A stretch of DNA of 33,472 nt from Pelagibacteraceae bacterium AG-349-O05 (lineage in GTDB: Bacteria > Pseudomonadota > Alphaproteobacteria > Pelagibacterales > Pelagibacteraceae): assembly GCA_003281005.1 (NCBI GenBank), contig QCDE01000013.1, forward strand, positions 1-33,472. The letters run 5' to 3'. A program made the position numbers and the translations under genes. This document shows, in pieces, positions 13,849-25,522 of this stretch. The notes under the pieces were generated by a model. The model was not told the DNA's origin and made no database searches. It saw only the letters and a list, made by a program, of their open reading frames with translations. Position 1 is the stretch's first letter. Each line of letters opens with the position of its first letter.

Positions 13849-16800
13849 ATGCAGTTATCTTTTACTGAAAAGAAAAACATAAGAAAAAGTTTTGGTAAAC
13901 TTAAAGAAAGTTTATCTATTCCTAACTTAATTGAAGTACAAAAAAATTCTTATAAAGAATTAACAGAATTTAATGCTGAAGCAGCTGAACTTACTAAAGG
14001 TTTTGATAGAGTATTTAAGAGTATTTTTCCTATTGAAGACTTAAATGATAAAGCAACTCTAGAGTATGTTTCATACAGATTAGAGAAACCAAAATTTGAT
14101 GTTGAAGAGTGTATCGCTAGGGGTCTCACATATTCTTCAGCTCTTAAGTGTACTTTGAGATTAGTAGTTTATGAAATAGATCAAGAAAATAATACAAAAG
14201 ATATTTTATCAGCTAAAGAGCAGGAAGTTTATATGGGTGAAGTTCCTATGATGACTAATAGTGGAACTTTTATTACTAATGGTGTTCAAAGAGTTGTAGT
14301 AAACCAAATGCATAGAAGTCCAGGTGTATTTTTTGATCATGATAAAGGAAAAACTCACGCAAGTGGTAAGCTTTTATTTAATTGTAGAGTAATACCCAAT
14401 CGAGGTTCTTGGTTAGATTTTGAGTATGACGTTAAAGATTTTCTATATTTTAAAATTGATAGAAAAAAGAAAATTTTTTCATCTACTTTATTGTTAGCTT
14501 TAGGTTATACAAAATCAGAAATAGTAGATGAGTTCTATGAAAGCGAACAATATAATTTTGATCCAAAAACAGAAAAGTGGAAAACAAAGTTTAATCCTGA
14601 AAACTACAAAGCTAAAAATTTCTCAGAAGAAGTAATTGATGCAAAGACTGGTGAAGTAGTAATTAAATTAGGTGATAAGATTAATTTCTTAAGTGCAAAA
14701 AAATTAGCTAATGATGGCCTTAAAGACATACTAGTTTCAAGAGAGTCTTTGTTTGGTAAATTTTTACACAGAGATGTAAAAGTTAATGAAGAAGAAGACG
14801 GTGTATTTAAAATTGGGACTGAATTAAATGACACAATTATTCAACAAATTTTAGATGCAAATATTCATACACTTCAAATTTCTGTTACAAACTCTATAAA
14901 TAAAGGACCTTATCTACTTACTACTATTTTAGCCGATAAAAATAATACTAAAGACGAAGCTATTACGGAAATCTATAAAATGTTAAGACCTGGTGAGCCC
15001 CCAACCATAGAGATAGCAACACAAATATTTAACAATCTTTTTTTTAGTTCAGATAGATATGATCTATCCGATGTAGGAAGAGTTAAAATGAATTCAAGAT
15101 TAAACCAAGAGTGTTCCGATAAAATTACTATATTAAGAAACGATGATATCATTGCGATAATTCATAAAATGCTAGATTTACGTGATGGAAAAGACGAAGT
15201 TGATGATATTGATCATCTAGGAAATAGAAGAGTACGTTCTGTAGGAGAGTTAGTTGAGAACCAAGCCAGAATTGGTGTTTACAGAATGGAAAGAGCTATT
15301 AAAGAAAAAATGACAACTCTAGATGTTGAGTCAGCAATGCCACAAGATCTAATTAATGCAAAACCATTAACAGTTTCATTAAAAGATTTTTTTGCAAGTT
15401 CACAATTATCTCAGTTTATGGACCAAACAAATCCATTATCTGAAATTACTCATAAAAGAAGAGTTTCAGCATTAGGTCCGGGTGGCTTAACTAGAGAAAG
15501 AGCAGGTTTTGAAGTTAGAGACGTGCATCCAACCCATTATGGAAGAATTTGTCCAATTGAGACTCCAGAGGGTCCAAATATTGGTTTGATTAATAGTTTA
15601 TCCACGTATGCAAAAATTAATAAGTATGGCTTTATTGAAAGCCCATACAAAAAAGTAAAAGACGGTGTTGTTCAAGATAAAGTTGAATATTTATCAGCAA
15701 TGGAAGAAACAAAATTCACTATTGCGCAAGCAAATACAAAGCTTGATAAAAAAGGAAAAATTACCGAAGAATTAGTTTCTTGCAGACAAAATCTAAACTT
15801 TCTTTTAGCAAAACCTGACTCTATCGATTACATTGACGTTTCTCCAAAACAACTAGTTTCAGTTGCAGCATCATTAATTCCATTCTTAGAAAATGATGAT
15901 GCAAACAGAGCCTTAATGGGATCAAACATGATGAGACAAGCGGTTCCATTGTTAAAACCTGAGTCGCCACTTGTTGGTACAGGAATTGAAAGTGATGTTG
16001 CTTTAGACTCTGGAGTAACTATTGTTGCTAAGCGTGACGGTGTTGTTGATAAAATAGATGGTAAAAGAATAGTGATAAAAGTAACTGGAGAAACAGACTT
16101 TAGTAAGTCTGGTGTAGATATCTACAACCTTCAAAAATTTAAAAGATCAAATCAAAATACTTGTATAAATCAAAGACCACTAGTTAGAGTTGGTGATAAA
16201 GTAAAATCTGGAGATATTATTGCTGATGGTCCTTCAACAAAACTAGGTGAACTTGCTCTAGGTAAGAATGTTACTGTAGCATTCATGCCGTGGCAAGGTT
16301 ATAACTTTGAAGACTCAATCCTGATTTCAGAAAGATGTGTTACAGATGACGTTTTTACATCTGTTCATATTGTTGAATACGAAATAATGGCGAGAGATAC
16401 AAAGCTTGGCGAAGAAGAAATTACAAGAGATATACCAAATGTAAATGAAGAAGCTTTAAAAAACCTTGATGAATCTGGAATAGTTTATATTGGTGCAGAG
16501 GTAAATGCTGGAGATATTTTAGTTGGTAAAGTTACTCCTAAAGGTGATTCAGCATCTGGTCCTGAAGAAAAATTATTAAGATCAATTTTTGGAGAAAAAG
16601 CCATCGATGTAACGGATACATCTCTAAGAATGTCTAGAGGATCAAGTGGAACGGTAGTTGATGTAAGAGTATTCAATAGACATGGAATTGAGAAAGACGA
16701 AAGATCAATAACTATTGAAAGAGCTGAAATTGAGCAAGTTCAACAAGATAAAATTGTTGAGGAAGAAATATTAGAAAGAAGTATTAAACAAAGAGCTTCA

Positions 16801-17937
16801 CAATTCCTGTCAGGATCTTCTTTAACCAAAAAAGTAAAAGATTTATCTGAAGGAACTAAGTTAGATTTTGATACAATTAATAAACTATCAATAAATGATG
16901 TCTTCAAAATCACAGTAGGAAATGTAAATGACGAAGCAACATTAGCTCAATTAAAAGATCAATATAATAAAGCAAAAGAAGACATAACAGAGAGATTTGA
17001 AGATAAAGTTTTAAAAATTAGAAGTGGTGATGATTTATTACCGAGTGTTATGAAAATGGTAAAAGTATTCGTTGCTATAAAAAGAAGATTGAGACCTGGT
17101 GATAAAATGTCAGGAAGACATGGAAACAAAGGAGTTGTAAGTAAAATTGTACCTGTTGAAGACATGCCATATAGAGAAGATGGTAGACCAGTTGATATTG
17201 TATTAAACCCTTTGGGTGTTCCAAGCAGGATGAACGTTGGACAAATTTTAGAGACACACTTAGGTTGGGCATGTAAAGAATTTGGTGAACAAGTTAAAAA
17301 TTTAGTAAACGAAAATAACAAAAAAATTGAAAGAACAGAAAAAATCGAAAAATTCTTAAAATCTGTTTACGGAGAAGAAATTTTCAACGATAAAGTAGAT
17401 AAATTAAGTAAGAGTGAATTTAATGATCTCTGTGAAAATTTACAAAATGGTATCGCAATCTCAACGCCTGTATTTGATGGTGCTAAAGAAAAAAATGTTA
17501 CAGAGATGCTTGAACTAGCAAATTTACCAGGATCAGGACAAACTTATTTATGGGATGGAAGAACTGGAGAGAAATTTGATAGACCGGTTACTGTTGGAAT
17601 TATCTACATGCTAAAACTTCATCACTTAGTTGAAGATAAAATTCATGCAAGATCTACCGGACCTTACAGTTTGGTTACACAACAACCACTTGGTGGTAAA
17701 GCACAATTAGGCGGTCAAAGATTCGGTGAAATGGAGGTCTGGGCACTTGAAGCATATGGTGCATCATATACATTACAGGAAATTTTAACTGTTAAATCTG
17801 ATGACGTTGCAGGAAGAGTAAAAGTTTACGAGACTATAGTTAAAGGTGAAGAGAACTTTGAGTCCGGAATACCAGAGTCATTTAACGTTTTAGTTAAAGA
17901 GATTAAATCATTAGCATTAAATGTGGAGCTTAATTAA
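13849..17937 (+). CDS. rpoB: DNA-directed RNA polymerase beta subunit
   Basis: 1362 aa, near the alphaproteobacterial norm. The rifampicin-site region [19 protein letters not shown] lies around 514-532; with an offset of +9 from E. coli the main rif positions carry wild-type residues, predicting sensitivity. Downstream, [19 protein letters not shown] and [14 protein letters not shown] are intact. The C-terminal [15 protein letters not shown] and [16 protein letters not shown] complete the active-centre and beta' contact regions. It follows the intergenic hairpin, and its stop overlaps the rpoC ATG by 1 nt. Confidence 0.99.
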   Translation: MQLSFTEKKNIRKSFGKLKESLSIPNLIEVQKNSYKELTEFNAEAAELTKGFDRVFKSIFPIEDLNDKATLEYVSYRLEKPKFDVEECIARGLTYSSALKCTLRLVVYEIDQENNTKDILSAKEQEVYMGEVPMMTNSGTFITNGVQRVVVNQMHRSPGVFFDHDKGKTHASGKLLFNCRVIPNRGSWLDFEYDVKDFLYFKIDRKKKIFSSTLLLALGYTKSEIVDEFYESEQYNFDPKTEKWKTKFNPENYKAKNFSEEVIDAKTGEVVIKLGDKINFLSAKKLANDGLKDILVSRESLFGKFLHRDVKVNEEEDGVFKIGTELNDTIIQQILDANIHTLQISVTNSINKGPYLLTTILADKNNTKDEAITEIYKMLRPGEPPTIEIATQIFNNLFFSSDRYDLSDVGRVKMNSRLNQECSDKITILRNDDIIAIIHKMLDLRDGKDEVDDIDHLGNRRVRSVGELVENQARIGVYRMERAIKEKMTTLDVESAMPQDLINAKPLTVSLKDFFASSQLSQFMDQTNPLSEITHKRRVSALGPGGLTRERAGFEVRDVHPTHYGRICPIETPEGPNIGLINSLSTYAKINKYGFIESPYKKVKDGVVQDKVEYLSAMEETKFTIAQANTKLDKKGKITEELVSCRQNLNFLLAKPDSIDYIDVSPKQLVSVAASLIPFLENDDANRALMGSNMMRQAVPLLKPESPLVGTGIESDVALDSGVTIVAKRDGVVDKIDGKRIVIKVTGETDFSKSGVDIYNLQKFKRSNQNTCINQRPLVRVGDKVKSGDIIADGPSTKLGELALGKNVTVAFMPWQGYNFEDSILISERCVTDDVFTSVHIVEYEIMARDTKLGEEEITRDIPNVNEEALKNLDESGIVYIGAEVNAGDILVGKVTPKGDSASGPEEKLLRSIFGEKAIDVTDTSLRMSRGSSGTVVDVRVFNRHGIEKDERSITIERAEIEQVQQDKIVEEEILERSIKQRASQFLSGSSLTKKVKDLSEGTKLDFDTINKLSINDVFKITVGNVNDEATLAQLKDQYNKAKEDITERFEDKVLKIRSGDDLLPSVMKMVKVFVAIKRRLRPGDKMSGRHGNKGVVSKIVPVEDMPYREDGRPVDIVLNPLGVPSRMNVGQILETHLGWACKEFGEQVKNLVNENNKKIERTEKIEKFLKSVYGEEIFNDKVDKLSKSEFNDLCENLQNGIAISTPVFDGAKEKNVTEMLELANLPGSGQTYLWDGRTGEKFDRPVTVGIIYMLKLHHLVEDKIHARSTGPYSLVTQQPLGGKAQLGGQRFGEMEVWALEAYGASYTLQEILTVKSDDVAGRVKVYETIVKGEENFESGIPESFNVLVKEIKSLALNVELN

Positions 17938-20900
17938 TGAAAAAAGAATTAACAGATCTATTTAAGGGCAGTGAAATTTCAGAAGCTCAAAATTTTAATA
18001 GCATTAAAATTTCACTTGCAAGCCCAGAGAAAATTAAATCTTGGACATTTGGTGAAATTAAAAAGCCTGAAACAATTAATTATAGAACATTTAGACCTGA
18101 AAAAGATGGTTTGTTCTGTGCAAGAATTTTTGGACCAATAAAAGATTATGAGTGTTTATGCGGTAAGTATAAACGAATGAAGTTTAGAGGAATTATATGT
18201 GAGAAATGTGGTGTTGAGGTTACAAAATCAAATGTAAGAAGAGAAAGAATGGGCCACATTAATCTTGCTACACCGGTAGCACATATTTGGTTCTTAAAGT
18301 CTCTTCCAAGTAGAATTGCTTTAGCAGTAGACATGAAATTAAAAGAAATAGAGAGAGTTCTTTATTTTGAAAACTTTATAGTAATAGAACCTGGTTTAAC
18401 TGGTTTACAAAAAAATCAACTTTTAAATGAAGAAGAATTAGCAAAATACCAGGATGAGTTTGGTGAAGAAAGTTTTACAGCTGGAATAGGAGCGGAAGCA
18501 GTTCTTGAGATGCTGAAAAATTTAGATTTAGAATTAGAAAGAAAAAATCTTGTTAGCTTTATTAAAGAAACTAAATCAAAAGTTAATGAAGAAAGAGCAA
18601 TTAAAAGATTAAAATTAATAGAGTCATTTATTGAAACAGGTCAAAAACCTGAGTGGATGATTATGACTGTTGTACCAGTTATACCACCAGAGCTAAGACC
18701 ATTAGTTCCTTTAGACGGTGGAAGATTTGCCACTTCAGATCTTAACGATTTATACAGAAGAGTAATTAACAGAAATAACAGATTAAAAAGATTAATGGAT
18801 CTTAAAGCTCCAGATATTATTGTAAGAAATGAAAAAAGGATGCTTCAAGAGTCTGTAGATGCTCTATTTGATAATGGTAGAAGAGGTAGAGTAATTACAG
18901 GTACAGGTAAGAGACCACTTAAATCTCTTGCTGAAATGTTAAAAGGTAAACAAGGAAGATTTAGACAAAATTTATTGGGTAAAAGAGTTGATTATTCGGG
19001 AAGATCGGTAATTGTTGTTGGTCCAGATTTGAAATTACATGAGTGTGGTTTGCCTAAAAAAATGGCTTTAGAATTATTTAAACCATTTTTGTATGCAAGA
19101 TTAAATAAATTAGGATTAGCTTCTACAATCAAACAAGCTAAAAAATTAGTTGAAAAAGAAACAAATGCAGTTTGGGACGCTTTAGAATTAATAGTAAGAG
19201 AGCATCCTGTCCTATTAAATAGAGCTCCAACCTTACATAGACTTGGGGTTCAAGCATTTGAGCCAAAATTAATTGAAGGAGATGCAATTGAATTACACCC
19301 TTTAACTTGTGCAGCATTTAACGCTGACTTCGATGGTGACCAAATGGCAGTTCACGTTCCATTAAGTTTAGAAGCTCAATTAGAGGCAAGAATATTAATG
19401 TTATCTACAAATAATATTCTTTCACCATCAAACGGTAAACCAATTATTGTTCCTAGTCAGGATATGATTTTAGGAATCTATTATCTGTCACAAGAACCTA
19501 TATCTGATAAACCAGCTGGATACTTTACAAATTCAGATCAAATTGAATTTGCATTATCATCTGGTCAAATAAATGTACATAGCACTATCATTTCAAGATT
19601 TGAGACTGTAGATGATCAAGGTAATAAAAAAATGGAAAAATATACTTCTACAGCTGGAAGATTTTTATTAGCAAATTTATTACCTAAAAATAGCAACATT
19701 AAGTTCTCTTTAGTGGATAGATTATTACCTAAAAAAGTAGTTTCAGAAATAATTGATGTTGTGTTTAGATTTTGTGGTCAAAAAACAACGGTAATTTTCT
19801 GTGACAAGCTTAAAGATTTAGGATTTAAACACGCATTTAAAGCAGGAATTTCGTTTGGAAAAGACGATCTTGTAATCCCTGAAAATAAAACTCAATTAAT
19901 TGATGATACTAAGAAATTAATTGCAGATTATGAAACTCAATATGCTGAAGGTTTAATTACAAGAGGTGAAAAATACAATAAAGTTGTTGATGCTTGGTCT
20001 AAGTGTACAGATAAAGTTGCTGGAGAAATGATGAAAGGAATTTCAGCTACAGAAAAAACTGACGAAGGATTGAAAATAAATTCTGTATTTATGATGGCAG
20101 ACAGTGGAGCTAGAGGATCTGCTGCACAAATGAAACAATTAGCTGGTATGAGGGGTTTGATTGCTAAACCTTCAGGTGAAATTATTGAAAGCCCAATTAT
20201 CTCAAACTTTAAAGAGGGATTAACTGCTTTAGAGTATTTCAATTCAACACATGGAGCTAGAAAAGGTTTAGCAGATACAGCGCTTAAAACAGCTAGTTCT
20301 GGATATTTAACGAGAAGACTTTGCGATGTAGCTCAAGATTTAACTGTCACCAAAAAAACTTGTGACTGTAAAAATCCAGGATTTATCGAACTTTCTGAAA
20401 TTTTAGAAGGTGGTAATGTAGTAGTTAGCCTTTCTGAAAGAGCGCTAGGTAGAGTTACATTTGATGAGGTTAAACATCCTTTAACTGGTGAAGTAATAAT
20501 CAAAAAACAAACTATGATCGATGAGGCTGGATGCGATAAAATTGATGCTGCAGGGGTAAAATCAATAAAAGTTTACTCAGTAATGACTTGTGGTTCAAAA
20601 GAAGGTGTTTGTGCTACTTCTTACGGAAGAGATTTATCTAGAGGTAAAATGGTTCACGTTGGTGAAGCTATAGGAATGATTTCTGCACAGTCAATCGGTG
20701 AACCAGGAACACAGTTAACAATGAGAACTTTCCACGTAGGTGGAACTGCTTCAGTTAAACAGGACTCACAAATTGTAACTAAAAATGAAGGAACATTAAA
20801 AATTATAAACTCAAATATATTAGAGGACTCTAAAAAGAATTTAATTGTGATGGGTAGAAATACTCAGCTTTCAATTGAGGATGATAATGGAGTTCAAATT

Positions 20901-22115
20901 GCAGTTTATAAAGTTGCATATGGATCAAGATTATTTTTTAATAACGGTGATAAAGTAAAAGCGAATACTAAAATATGTGAATGGGATCCTTACACAACAC
21001 CAGTTATAGCAGAGAAAAGTGGTATAGCTAGTTATGTAGATTTAATTGATGGTGTGTCAATTCAAGAAACTACTGATGATGCGACAGGAATTTCTTCTAA
21101 ATCAGTAATTGATTGGAGAGGTCAATCAAAAAGCACTGATTTAAAACCTAGAATTACTCTAAGAGATGAAAAAGGAAATGTGATTAAAAAAGCTGATGAT
21201 AATGAAGCTAGATATTATTTAGTACCAGATTCGATTTTATCAATTAAAGACGGTCAAAAAGTTTATGCAGGTGATGTAATTGCAAGGTTACCTAAGGAAA
21301 CTACAAAAACAAAAGATATTACCGGAGGTCTTCCAAGAGTTGCTGAGTTATTTGAAGCTAGAAAAGCTAAGGACAGTGCAATCATTGCCGAAAATGATGG
21401 TAGTGTTGTTTTTGGTAAAGAGGTAAGAGGCAAACAAAGAGTATCTATTGTTCCTGAAGATGGATCAGAACCTTCAAATTATTTAATTCCAAAAGGTAAA
21501 CATATTAATTTCAACCCTGGTGAAAAAATTCAAAAAGGAGAATATCTTCTAGATGGTCAACCATTGCCACATGATATTTTAAGAATTTTAGGTATTAAAG
21601 AATTAACGGAATACTTTGTTAACCAAGTTCAAGAAGTTTATAGATTACAAGGTGTAATCATAAATGATAAGCATATTGAAACTATTTTAAGACAAATGCT
21701 TAAAAAAGTTGAAGTAAAAGTGTCAGGTGACTCAAATTATTTACCTGGTGAAGTGATTGATAGAATTAAGTTTGATAATACAAACGAAAAATTAGTTGCC
21801 GAAGGTAAAACCCCTGCTGTCGGTGAGAGAGTCTTGATGGGTATCACTAAAGCCTCACTTCAAACTGAATCGTTTATTTCAGCTGCTTCGTTCCAAGAAA
21901 CAACAAGAGTATTAACCGATGCTGCAATTAAAGGAAAAGTTGACCCATTAAATGGGCTAAAAGAGAACGTAATTGTTGGAAGATTAGTTCCTGCAGGTAC
22001 TGGTAATATTAAAAATAGATGGAACAATAAAGCTTTAGAAGATGATAATAATTTCTTAGCTGAGCAGGATAAAATAGAAGCTTCAGAACCTGAAGAAACA
22101 CAGACAAATCAGTAA
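17937..22115 (+). CDS. rpoC: DNA-directed RNA polymerase beta' subunit
   Basis: 1392 aa. The N-terminal zinc site has C73, C75, C88 and C91 (YECLCGKYK...CEKCGVEV). The catalytic Mg loop NADFDGD is at 462-468. Rudder/lid and bridge-helix regions ([16 protein letters not shown]-rich trigger loop) and the switch [19 protein letters not shown] are present. The second zinc site, four Cys in E. coli (C814, C888, C895, C898), here has C809 (plus C811), C885 and C892, but Ser at 895 where the fourth Cys is expected ([10 protein letters not shown]). The gene is otherwise intact. It ends before the longest gap in the supercluster. Confidence 0.99.
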   Translation: MKKELTDLFKGSEISEAQNFNSIKISLASPEKIKSWTFGEIKKPETINYRTFRPEKDGLFCARIFGPIKDYECLCGKYKRMKFRGIICEKCGVEVTKSNVRRERMGHINLATPVAHIWFLKSLPSRIALAVDMKLKEIERVLYFENFIVIEPGLTGLQKNQLLNEEELAKYQDEFGEESFTAGIGAEAVLEMLKNLDLELERKNLVSFIKETKSKVNEERAIKRLKLIESFIETGQKPEWMIMTVVPVIPPELRPLVPLDGGRFATSDLNDLYRRVINRNNRLKRLMDLKAPDIIVRNEKRMLQESVDALFDNGRRGRVITGTGKRPLKSLAEMLKGKQGRFRQNLLGKRVDYSGRSVIVVGPDLKLHECGLPKKMALELFKPFLYARLNKLGLASTIKQAKKLVEKETNAVWDALELIVREHPVLLNRAPTLHRLGVQAFEPKLIEGDAIELHPLTCAAFNADFDGDQMAVHVPLSLEAQLEARILMLSTNNILSPSNGKPIIVPSQDMILGIYYLSQEPISDKPAGYFTNSDQIEFALSSGQINVHSTIISRFETVDDQGNKKMEKYTSTAGRFLLANLLPKNSNIKFSLVDRLLPKKVVSEIIDVVFRFCGQKTTVIFCDKLKDLGFKHAFKAGISFGKDDLVIPENKTQLIDDTKKLIADYETQYAEGLITRGEKYNKVVDAWSKCTDKVAGEMMKGISATEKTDEGLKINSVFMMADSGARGSAAQMKQLAGMRGLIAKPSGEIIESPIISNFKEGLTALEYFNSTHGARKGLADTALKTASSGYLTRRLCDVAQDLTVTKKTCDCKNPGFIELSEILEGGNVVVSLSERALGRVTFDEVKHPLTGEVIIKKQTMIDEAGCDKIDAAGVKSIKVYSVMTCGSKEGVCATSYGRDLSRGKMVHVGEAIGMISAQSIGEPGTQLTMRTFHVGGTASVKQDSQIVTKNEGTLKIINSNILEDSKKNLIVMGRNTQLSIEDDNGVQIAVYKVAYGSRLFFNNGDKVKANTKICEWDPYTTPVIAEKSGIASYVDLIDGVSIQETTDDATGISSKSVIDWRGQSKSTDLKPRITLRDEKGNVIKKADDNEARYYLVPDSILSIKDGQKVYAGDVIARLPKETTKTKDITGGLPRVAELFEARKAKDSAIIAENDGSVVFGKEVRGKQRVSIVPEDGSEPSNYLIPKGKHINFNPGEKIQKGEYLLDGQPLPHDILRILGIKELTEYFVNQVQEVYRLQGVIINDKHIETILRQMLKKVEVKVSGDSNYLPGEVIDRIKFDNTNEKLVAEGKTPAVGERVLMGITKASLQTESFISAASFQETTRVLTDAAIKGKVDPLNGLKENVIVGRLVPAGTGNIKNRWNNKALEDDNNFLAEQDKIEASEPEETQTNQ

Positions 22116-22282
22116 AAAAATCGCCTAAAAATTGCAGTTTTAGTTTGACAAAGGGTTATTAATAAGTAATTTGGCGATGTTTTTGGTTGGAATGTAGTAC
22201 TTCTAACGGTACTAAACGCTGCCACAAAATAACCTGTCAGTTATTTTCATCTAAAAATAAACTAATTAATTTTAAAAAATTT
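22116..22282 (+). promoter_or_regulatory. rpoC-rpsL intergenic leader with several inverted repeats
   Basis: This 167-nt gap is the longest in the supercluster. Elements in order: ATCGCC (22120-22125) can pair with GGCGAT (22173-22178), extendable by AAA/TTT past one bulged T, and T-rich DNA follows; TAGTAC (22195-22200) pairs with GTACTA (22209-22214); AAAATAAC (22226-22233) pairs with GTTATTTT (22240-22247) across a 6-nt loop. A possible -35 TTGACA (22145-22150) with a poor -10 TAATTT (22167-22172) lies within. This could be an rpoC terminator, a promoter, an rpsL regulatory leader, or a combination. Function is inferred. Confidence 0.5.
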
Positions 22283-22654
22283 ATGCCAACTATTAATCAG
22301 TTGTTAAGAAAAAAAAGAGTAAAACCAGCAGCAAGGAACAAAGTTCCTGCTCTACAAAAACAACCTTTAAAGAGAGGTGTTTGTGTAAAAGTTTATACAA
22401 CAACTCCTAAGAAACCAAACTCTGCATTAAGAAAAGTTGCTAGAGTGAGATTATCAAATGGATTTGAAGTTACAGCTTATATTCCTGGTGAGGGTCATAA
22501 CCTTCAAGAACACTCGGTAGTTCTGATTAGAGGTGGTAGGGTAAAAGATTTACCAGGTGTTCGATATCATATTCTAAGAGGTAATCTAGATACTCAGGGT
22601 GTTGCAAATAGAAAAAAAAGAAGATCTTTATACGGAACAAAAAAAGGTAAATAA
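22283..22654 (+). CDS. rpsL: 30S ribosomal protein S12
   Basis: 123 aa, the family length, when started at [11 protein letters not shown]. An in-frame TTG at 22187 would add 32 residues of non-conserved sequence across the hairpins and is rejected. S12 controls decoding at the A site. [11 protein letters not shown] (K43) and [12 protein letters not shown] (K88) carry the wild-type streptomycin-sensitive residues. Its stop overlaps the rpsG ATG by 1 nt. Confidence 0.98.
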   Translation: MPTINQLLRKKRVKPAARNKVPALQKQPLKRGVCVKVYTTTPKKPNSALRKVARVRLSNGFEVTAYIPGEGHNLQEHSVVLIRGGRVKDLPGVRYHILRGNLDTQGVANRKKRRSLYGTKKGK

Positions 22655-23124
22655 TGTCTAGAAAAAAAACTCAACCGAAAAAAAATGTAGTTCCAGATCC
22701 AAAATTCAAATCAACTATTATTCCTAAATTAATCAACAATATTATGTATGACGGCAAAAGAGGCATTGCTGCTAAAATAGTTTATGACGCTATTGATAAA
22801 ATTAAAACAAAAACTAAAGATGAACCAATTAATATTTTTAATGAAGCAATTAATAACATCAAACCAACTGTAGAAGTTAGATCTAGAAGAGTTGGTGGTG
22901 CAACTTACCAAGTACCTGTTGAGGTAAAAAGTAAAAGAGCACAAGCCTTAGCTATTAGATGGTTAGTTGAGTCAGCAAGAAAAAGAAAAGATAAACACAT
23001 GGCAGATAAAATTTTTAATGAGCTTTATGATGCTTATGAAAAAAAGGGAGCTGCTGTTAAAAAAAGAGAGGATGTACACAAAATGGCAGAGTCTAATAAG
23101 GCATTTGCTCATTTTAGGTGGTAA
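22654..23124 (+). CDS. rpsG: 30S ribosomal protein S7
   Basis: 156 aa, standard for S7, which nucleates assembly of the 30S head and lies at the E site. VEVRSRRVGGATYQVPVEVK and RWLVESARKRKDKHMADKIF are family signatures. The S7 autoregulatory site of E. coli lies in a rpsL-rpsG spacer; here the genes overlap by 1 nt, so that site is absent. fusA follows after 6 nt. Confidence 0.98.
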   Translation: MSRKKTQPKKNVVPDPKFKSTIIPKLINNIMYDGKRGIAAKIVYDAIDKIKTKTKDEPINIFNEAINNIKPTVEVRSRRVGGATYQVPVEVKSKRAQALAIRWLVESARKRKDKHMADKIFNELYDAYEKKGAAVKKREDVHKMAESNKAFAHFRW

Positions 23125-23130
23125 CAAGAT

Positions 23131-25209
23131 ATGGCTAGAACTCATTCATTAGATAAATATAGAAACATTGGTATCATGGCCCATATAGATGCTGGTAAAA
23201 CAACTACTACCGAAAGAGTTCTTTACTATACAGGTAAGAGCCATAAAATTGGTGAGGTTCATGATGGTGCTGCAACAATGGATTGGATGGAGCAAGAACA
23301 AGAAAGAGGAATTACAATTACATCTGCAGCTACTACTTGTTTTTGGAATGATCATAGAATTAATATTATAGACACACCTGGTCACGTTGATTTTACTATT
23401 GAAGTAGAAAGATCTTTAAAAGTTTTAGACGGTGCTGTTGCTGTTTTTGATGGTGTTGCAGGTGTGGAGCCCCAATCTGAAACTGTATGGAGACAAGCAG
23501 ATAAATACAAAGTTCCTAGAATTTGCTTTGTTAATAAATTAGATAGAACAGGCGCTGATTTCTTTAGATGTGTAGATATGATCAGAGATAGACTGGGTGC
23601 CAAACCTTTAGTTGTGCAAGTTCCTATTGGTGTTGAATCTTCTTTATCTGGAGTAGTTGATCTTGTTAAAATGAAAGCTCAAGTTTGGAAAAATGAAGCA
23701 TTAGGAGCCGAATGGGAATACAAAGAAATTCCAGAAGACTTAAAAGAAATTTCAGAAAAATATAGAACAGAATTAGTAGAAACAGCTGTTGAACAAGACG
23801 AAAAGCTAATGGAGGCTTATTTAAATGGCGATGAAATAAAAGTGGAAGATTTAGTTAAGTGTATAAGAAAAGGAACCCTTAATTTTAGTTTTGTTCCAGT
23901 TTTAACTGGTTCAGCATTCAAAAATAAAGGTGTTCAGCCTTTACTTGATGCTGTTGTAAATTATTTACCAAGTCCAGTAGATATTGGTTCAATCAAAGGA
24001 ACTAAATTAGGTAGCGAAGATGAAATGGAAATGAAATTTGAAGACGGAGTTCCATTTTCTGCTTTAGCTTTTAAAGTAGCTAATGACCCATTTGTTGGCT
24101 CATTAACCTTTATTAGAATTTACTCAGGCACAATCAAAACTGGTACTGCGGTCTTCAATTCTTCTAAGGAGAAAGAAGAAAGAGTTGGAAGAATGCTTCT
24201 AATGCATGCAAATTCTCGTGAAGATATTAAGGAAGCTAATGCAGGTGACATAGTAGCTTTAGCAGGATTAAAAAATACAATTACAGGACACACTCTATGT
24301 GACAAAGAAAATTCAGTTCTACTTGAGCCAATGGAATTCCCTGATCCGGTAATTGAAATTGCAGTAGAACCAAAAACAAAAGCGGATCAAGAAAAAATGG
24401 GTGAAGCTTTAGGTAGGTTAGCTAAGGAAGACCCTTCCTTCAGAGTTACATCAGACGAAGAGTCTGGACAGACTATTATTAAAGGTATGGGTGAATTACA
24501 CCTGGACATTATTGTTGATAGAATGAAAAGAGAATTTAAAGTAGAGGCGAATGTTGGAGCTCCACAAGTTGCTTATAGAGAAACTATAGAAGCAGCTTCA
24601 GAGGTTGAATACACTCACAAAAAACAAAGCGGTGGTGCAGGTCAATTTGCGAAAGTTAAACTTTTAGTAGAGCCTCAAGAACCTGGTAAAGGTCGAGATG
24701 TAGAAAGCAAAATTAAAGGTGGGGCTATTCCAAAAGAATTTATTCCAGGTGTTGAAAAAGGCATAGAAACAGTCTCAGATACTGGAATTTTAGCTGGTTT
24801 TCCAATGATTGATTACAAAGTAACAATCTTAGATGGTTTACATCATGATGTTGACTCAAGTGTTTTAGCGTTTGAATTAGCAAGTAGAGCTTGTTTTAAA
24901 GAGGCTTGTACAAAAGGTGGTCTAAAATTATTAGAACCTGTAATGAGAGTGGAAGTAGTAACTCCTGAAGATTACATGGGTGATGTTATTGGTGATTTAA
25001 ACAGTAGAAGAGGTCAAATCAGCACTCAAGAGCAAAGAGGTAACGCAACTGTAATTACAGCAATGGTTCCTTTAGCAAATATGTTTGGTTATATAAATAA
25101 TTTAAGATCAATGTCTCAAGGTAGAGCACAATATTCAATGTTTTTTGATCATTATTCAAAAGTTCCTCAAAATGTTCAAGACGAAGTAACTAAGAAGATT
25201 GCAGGTTAA
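23131..25209 (+). CDS. fusA: Elongation factor G
   Basis: 692 aa, full length, the translocation GTPase. The G domain begins with AHIDAGKT (17-24), switch [20 protein letters not shown] and [10 protein letters not shown]. Domains II-V follow, with the domain IV loop region [26 protein letters not shown] (only partly quoted by motif: [13 protein letters not shown]) and the C-terminal [14 protein letters not shown]. It is followed after only 2 nt by rpsJ rather than by tuf. Confidence 0.99.
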   Translation: MARTHSLDKYRNIGIMAHIDAGKTTTTERVLYYTGKSHKIGEVHDGAATMDWMEQEQERGITITSAATTCFWNDHRINIIDTPGHVDFTIEVERSLKVLDGAVAVFDGVAGVEPQSETVWRQADKYKVPRICFVNKLDRTGADFFRCVDMIRDRLGAKPLVVQVPIGVESSLSGVVDLVKMKAQVWKNEALGAEWEYKEIPEDLKEISEKYRTELVETAVEQDEKLMEAYLNGDEIKVEDLVKCIRKGTLNFSFVPVLTGSAFKNKGVQPLLDAVVNYLPSPVDIGSIKGTKLGSEDEMEMKFEDGVPFSALAFKVANDPFVGSLTFIRIYSGTIKTGTAVFNSSKEKEERVGRMLLMHANSREDIKEANAGDIVALAGLKNTITGHTLCDKENSVLLEPMEFPDPVIEIAVEPKTKADQEKMGEALGRLAKEDPSFRVTSDEESGQTIIKGMGELHLDIIVDRMKREFKVEANVGAPQVAYRETIEAASEVEYTHKKQSGGAGQFAKVKLLVEPQEPGKGRDVESKIKGGAIPKEFIPGVEKGIETVSDTGILAGFPMIDYKVTILDGLHHDVDSSVLAFELASRACFKEACTKGGLKLLEPVMRVEVVTPEDYMGDVIGDLNSRRGQISTQEQRGNATVITAMVPLANMFGYINNLRSMSQGRAQYSMFFDHYSKVPQNVQDEVTKKIAG

Positions 25210-25211
25210 TC

Positions 25212-25520
25212 ATGGAAAAACAGAATATTAGAATTAAATTAAGAGCGTATGACAATAAAGTTCTAGATGCTTCAACTGAAGAGATTGTTAATACGGTAAA
25301 AAGAACTGGAGCCACAATCAAAGGACCAATTCCATTACCAACAAGAATTGAAAGATACACAGTATTAAGATCACCTCATATAGATAAGAAAAGTAGAGAG
25401 CAATTTGAATCAAGAACACATAAAAGATTAATCGATATTATTGAACCAACACCACAAACCGTAGAAGCATTAATGAAACTTGATTTAGCATCTGGTGTAG
25501 ATGTGGAGATAAAAATTTAA
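25212..25520 (+). CDS. rpsJ: 30S ribosomal protein S10
   Basis: 102 aa, the family length. [14 protein letters not shown] opens the protein and [20 protein letters not shown] forms the conserved loop; S10 also acts as NusE in antitermination with NusG. In E. coli the S10 operon begins here with a leader bound by L4. The 2-nt gap after fusA leaves no room for such a leader. Confidence 0.99.
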   Translation: MEKQNIRIKLRAYDNKVLDASTEEIVNTVKRTGATIKGPIPLPTRIERYTVLRSPHIDKKSREQFESRTHKRLIDIIEPTPQTVEALMKLDLASGVDVEIKI

Positions 25521-25522
25521 TT

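Noticed and set aside
15397..15480. Possible rifampicin-resistance residues in RpoB
   Set aside because: The residues visible in the core region match the sensitive consensus.
16959..17321. 120-codon open frame opposite rpoB
   Set aside because: A shadow of conserved rpoB sequence; no motif, start signal or promoter.
22187..22282. In-frame TTG that would give S12 a 32-residue N-terminal extension
   Set aside because: The added residues are unlike any S12, cross two hairpins, and the ATG at 22283 gives the exact family length.
22400..22560. Possible streptomycin-resistance changes in S12
   Set aside because: K43 and K88 are both wild type.
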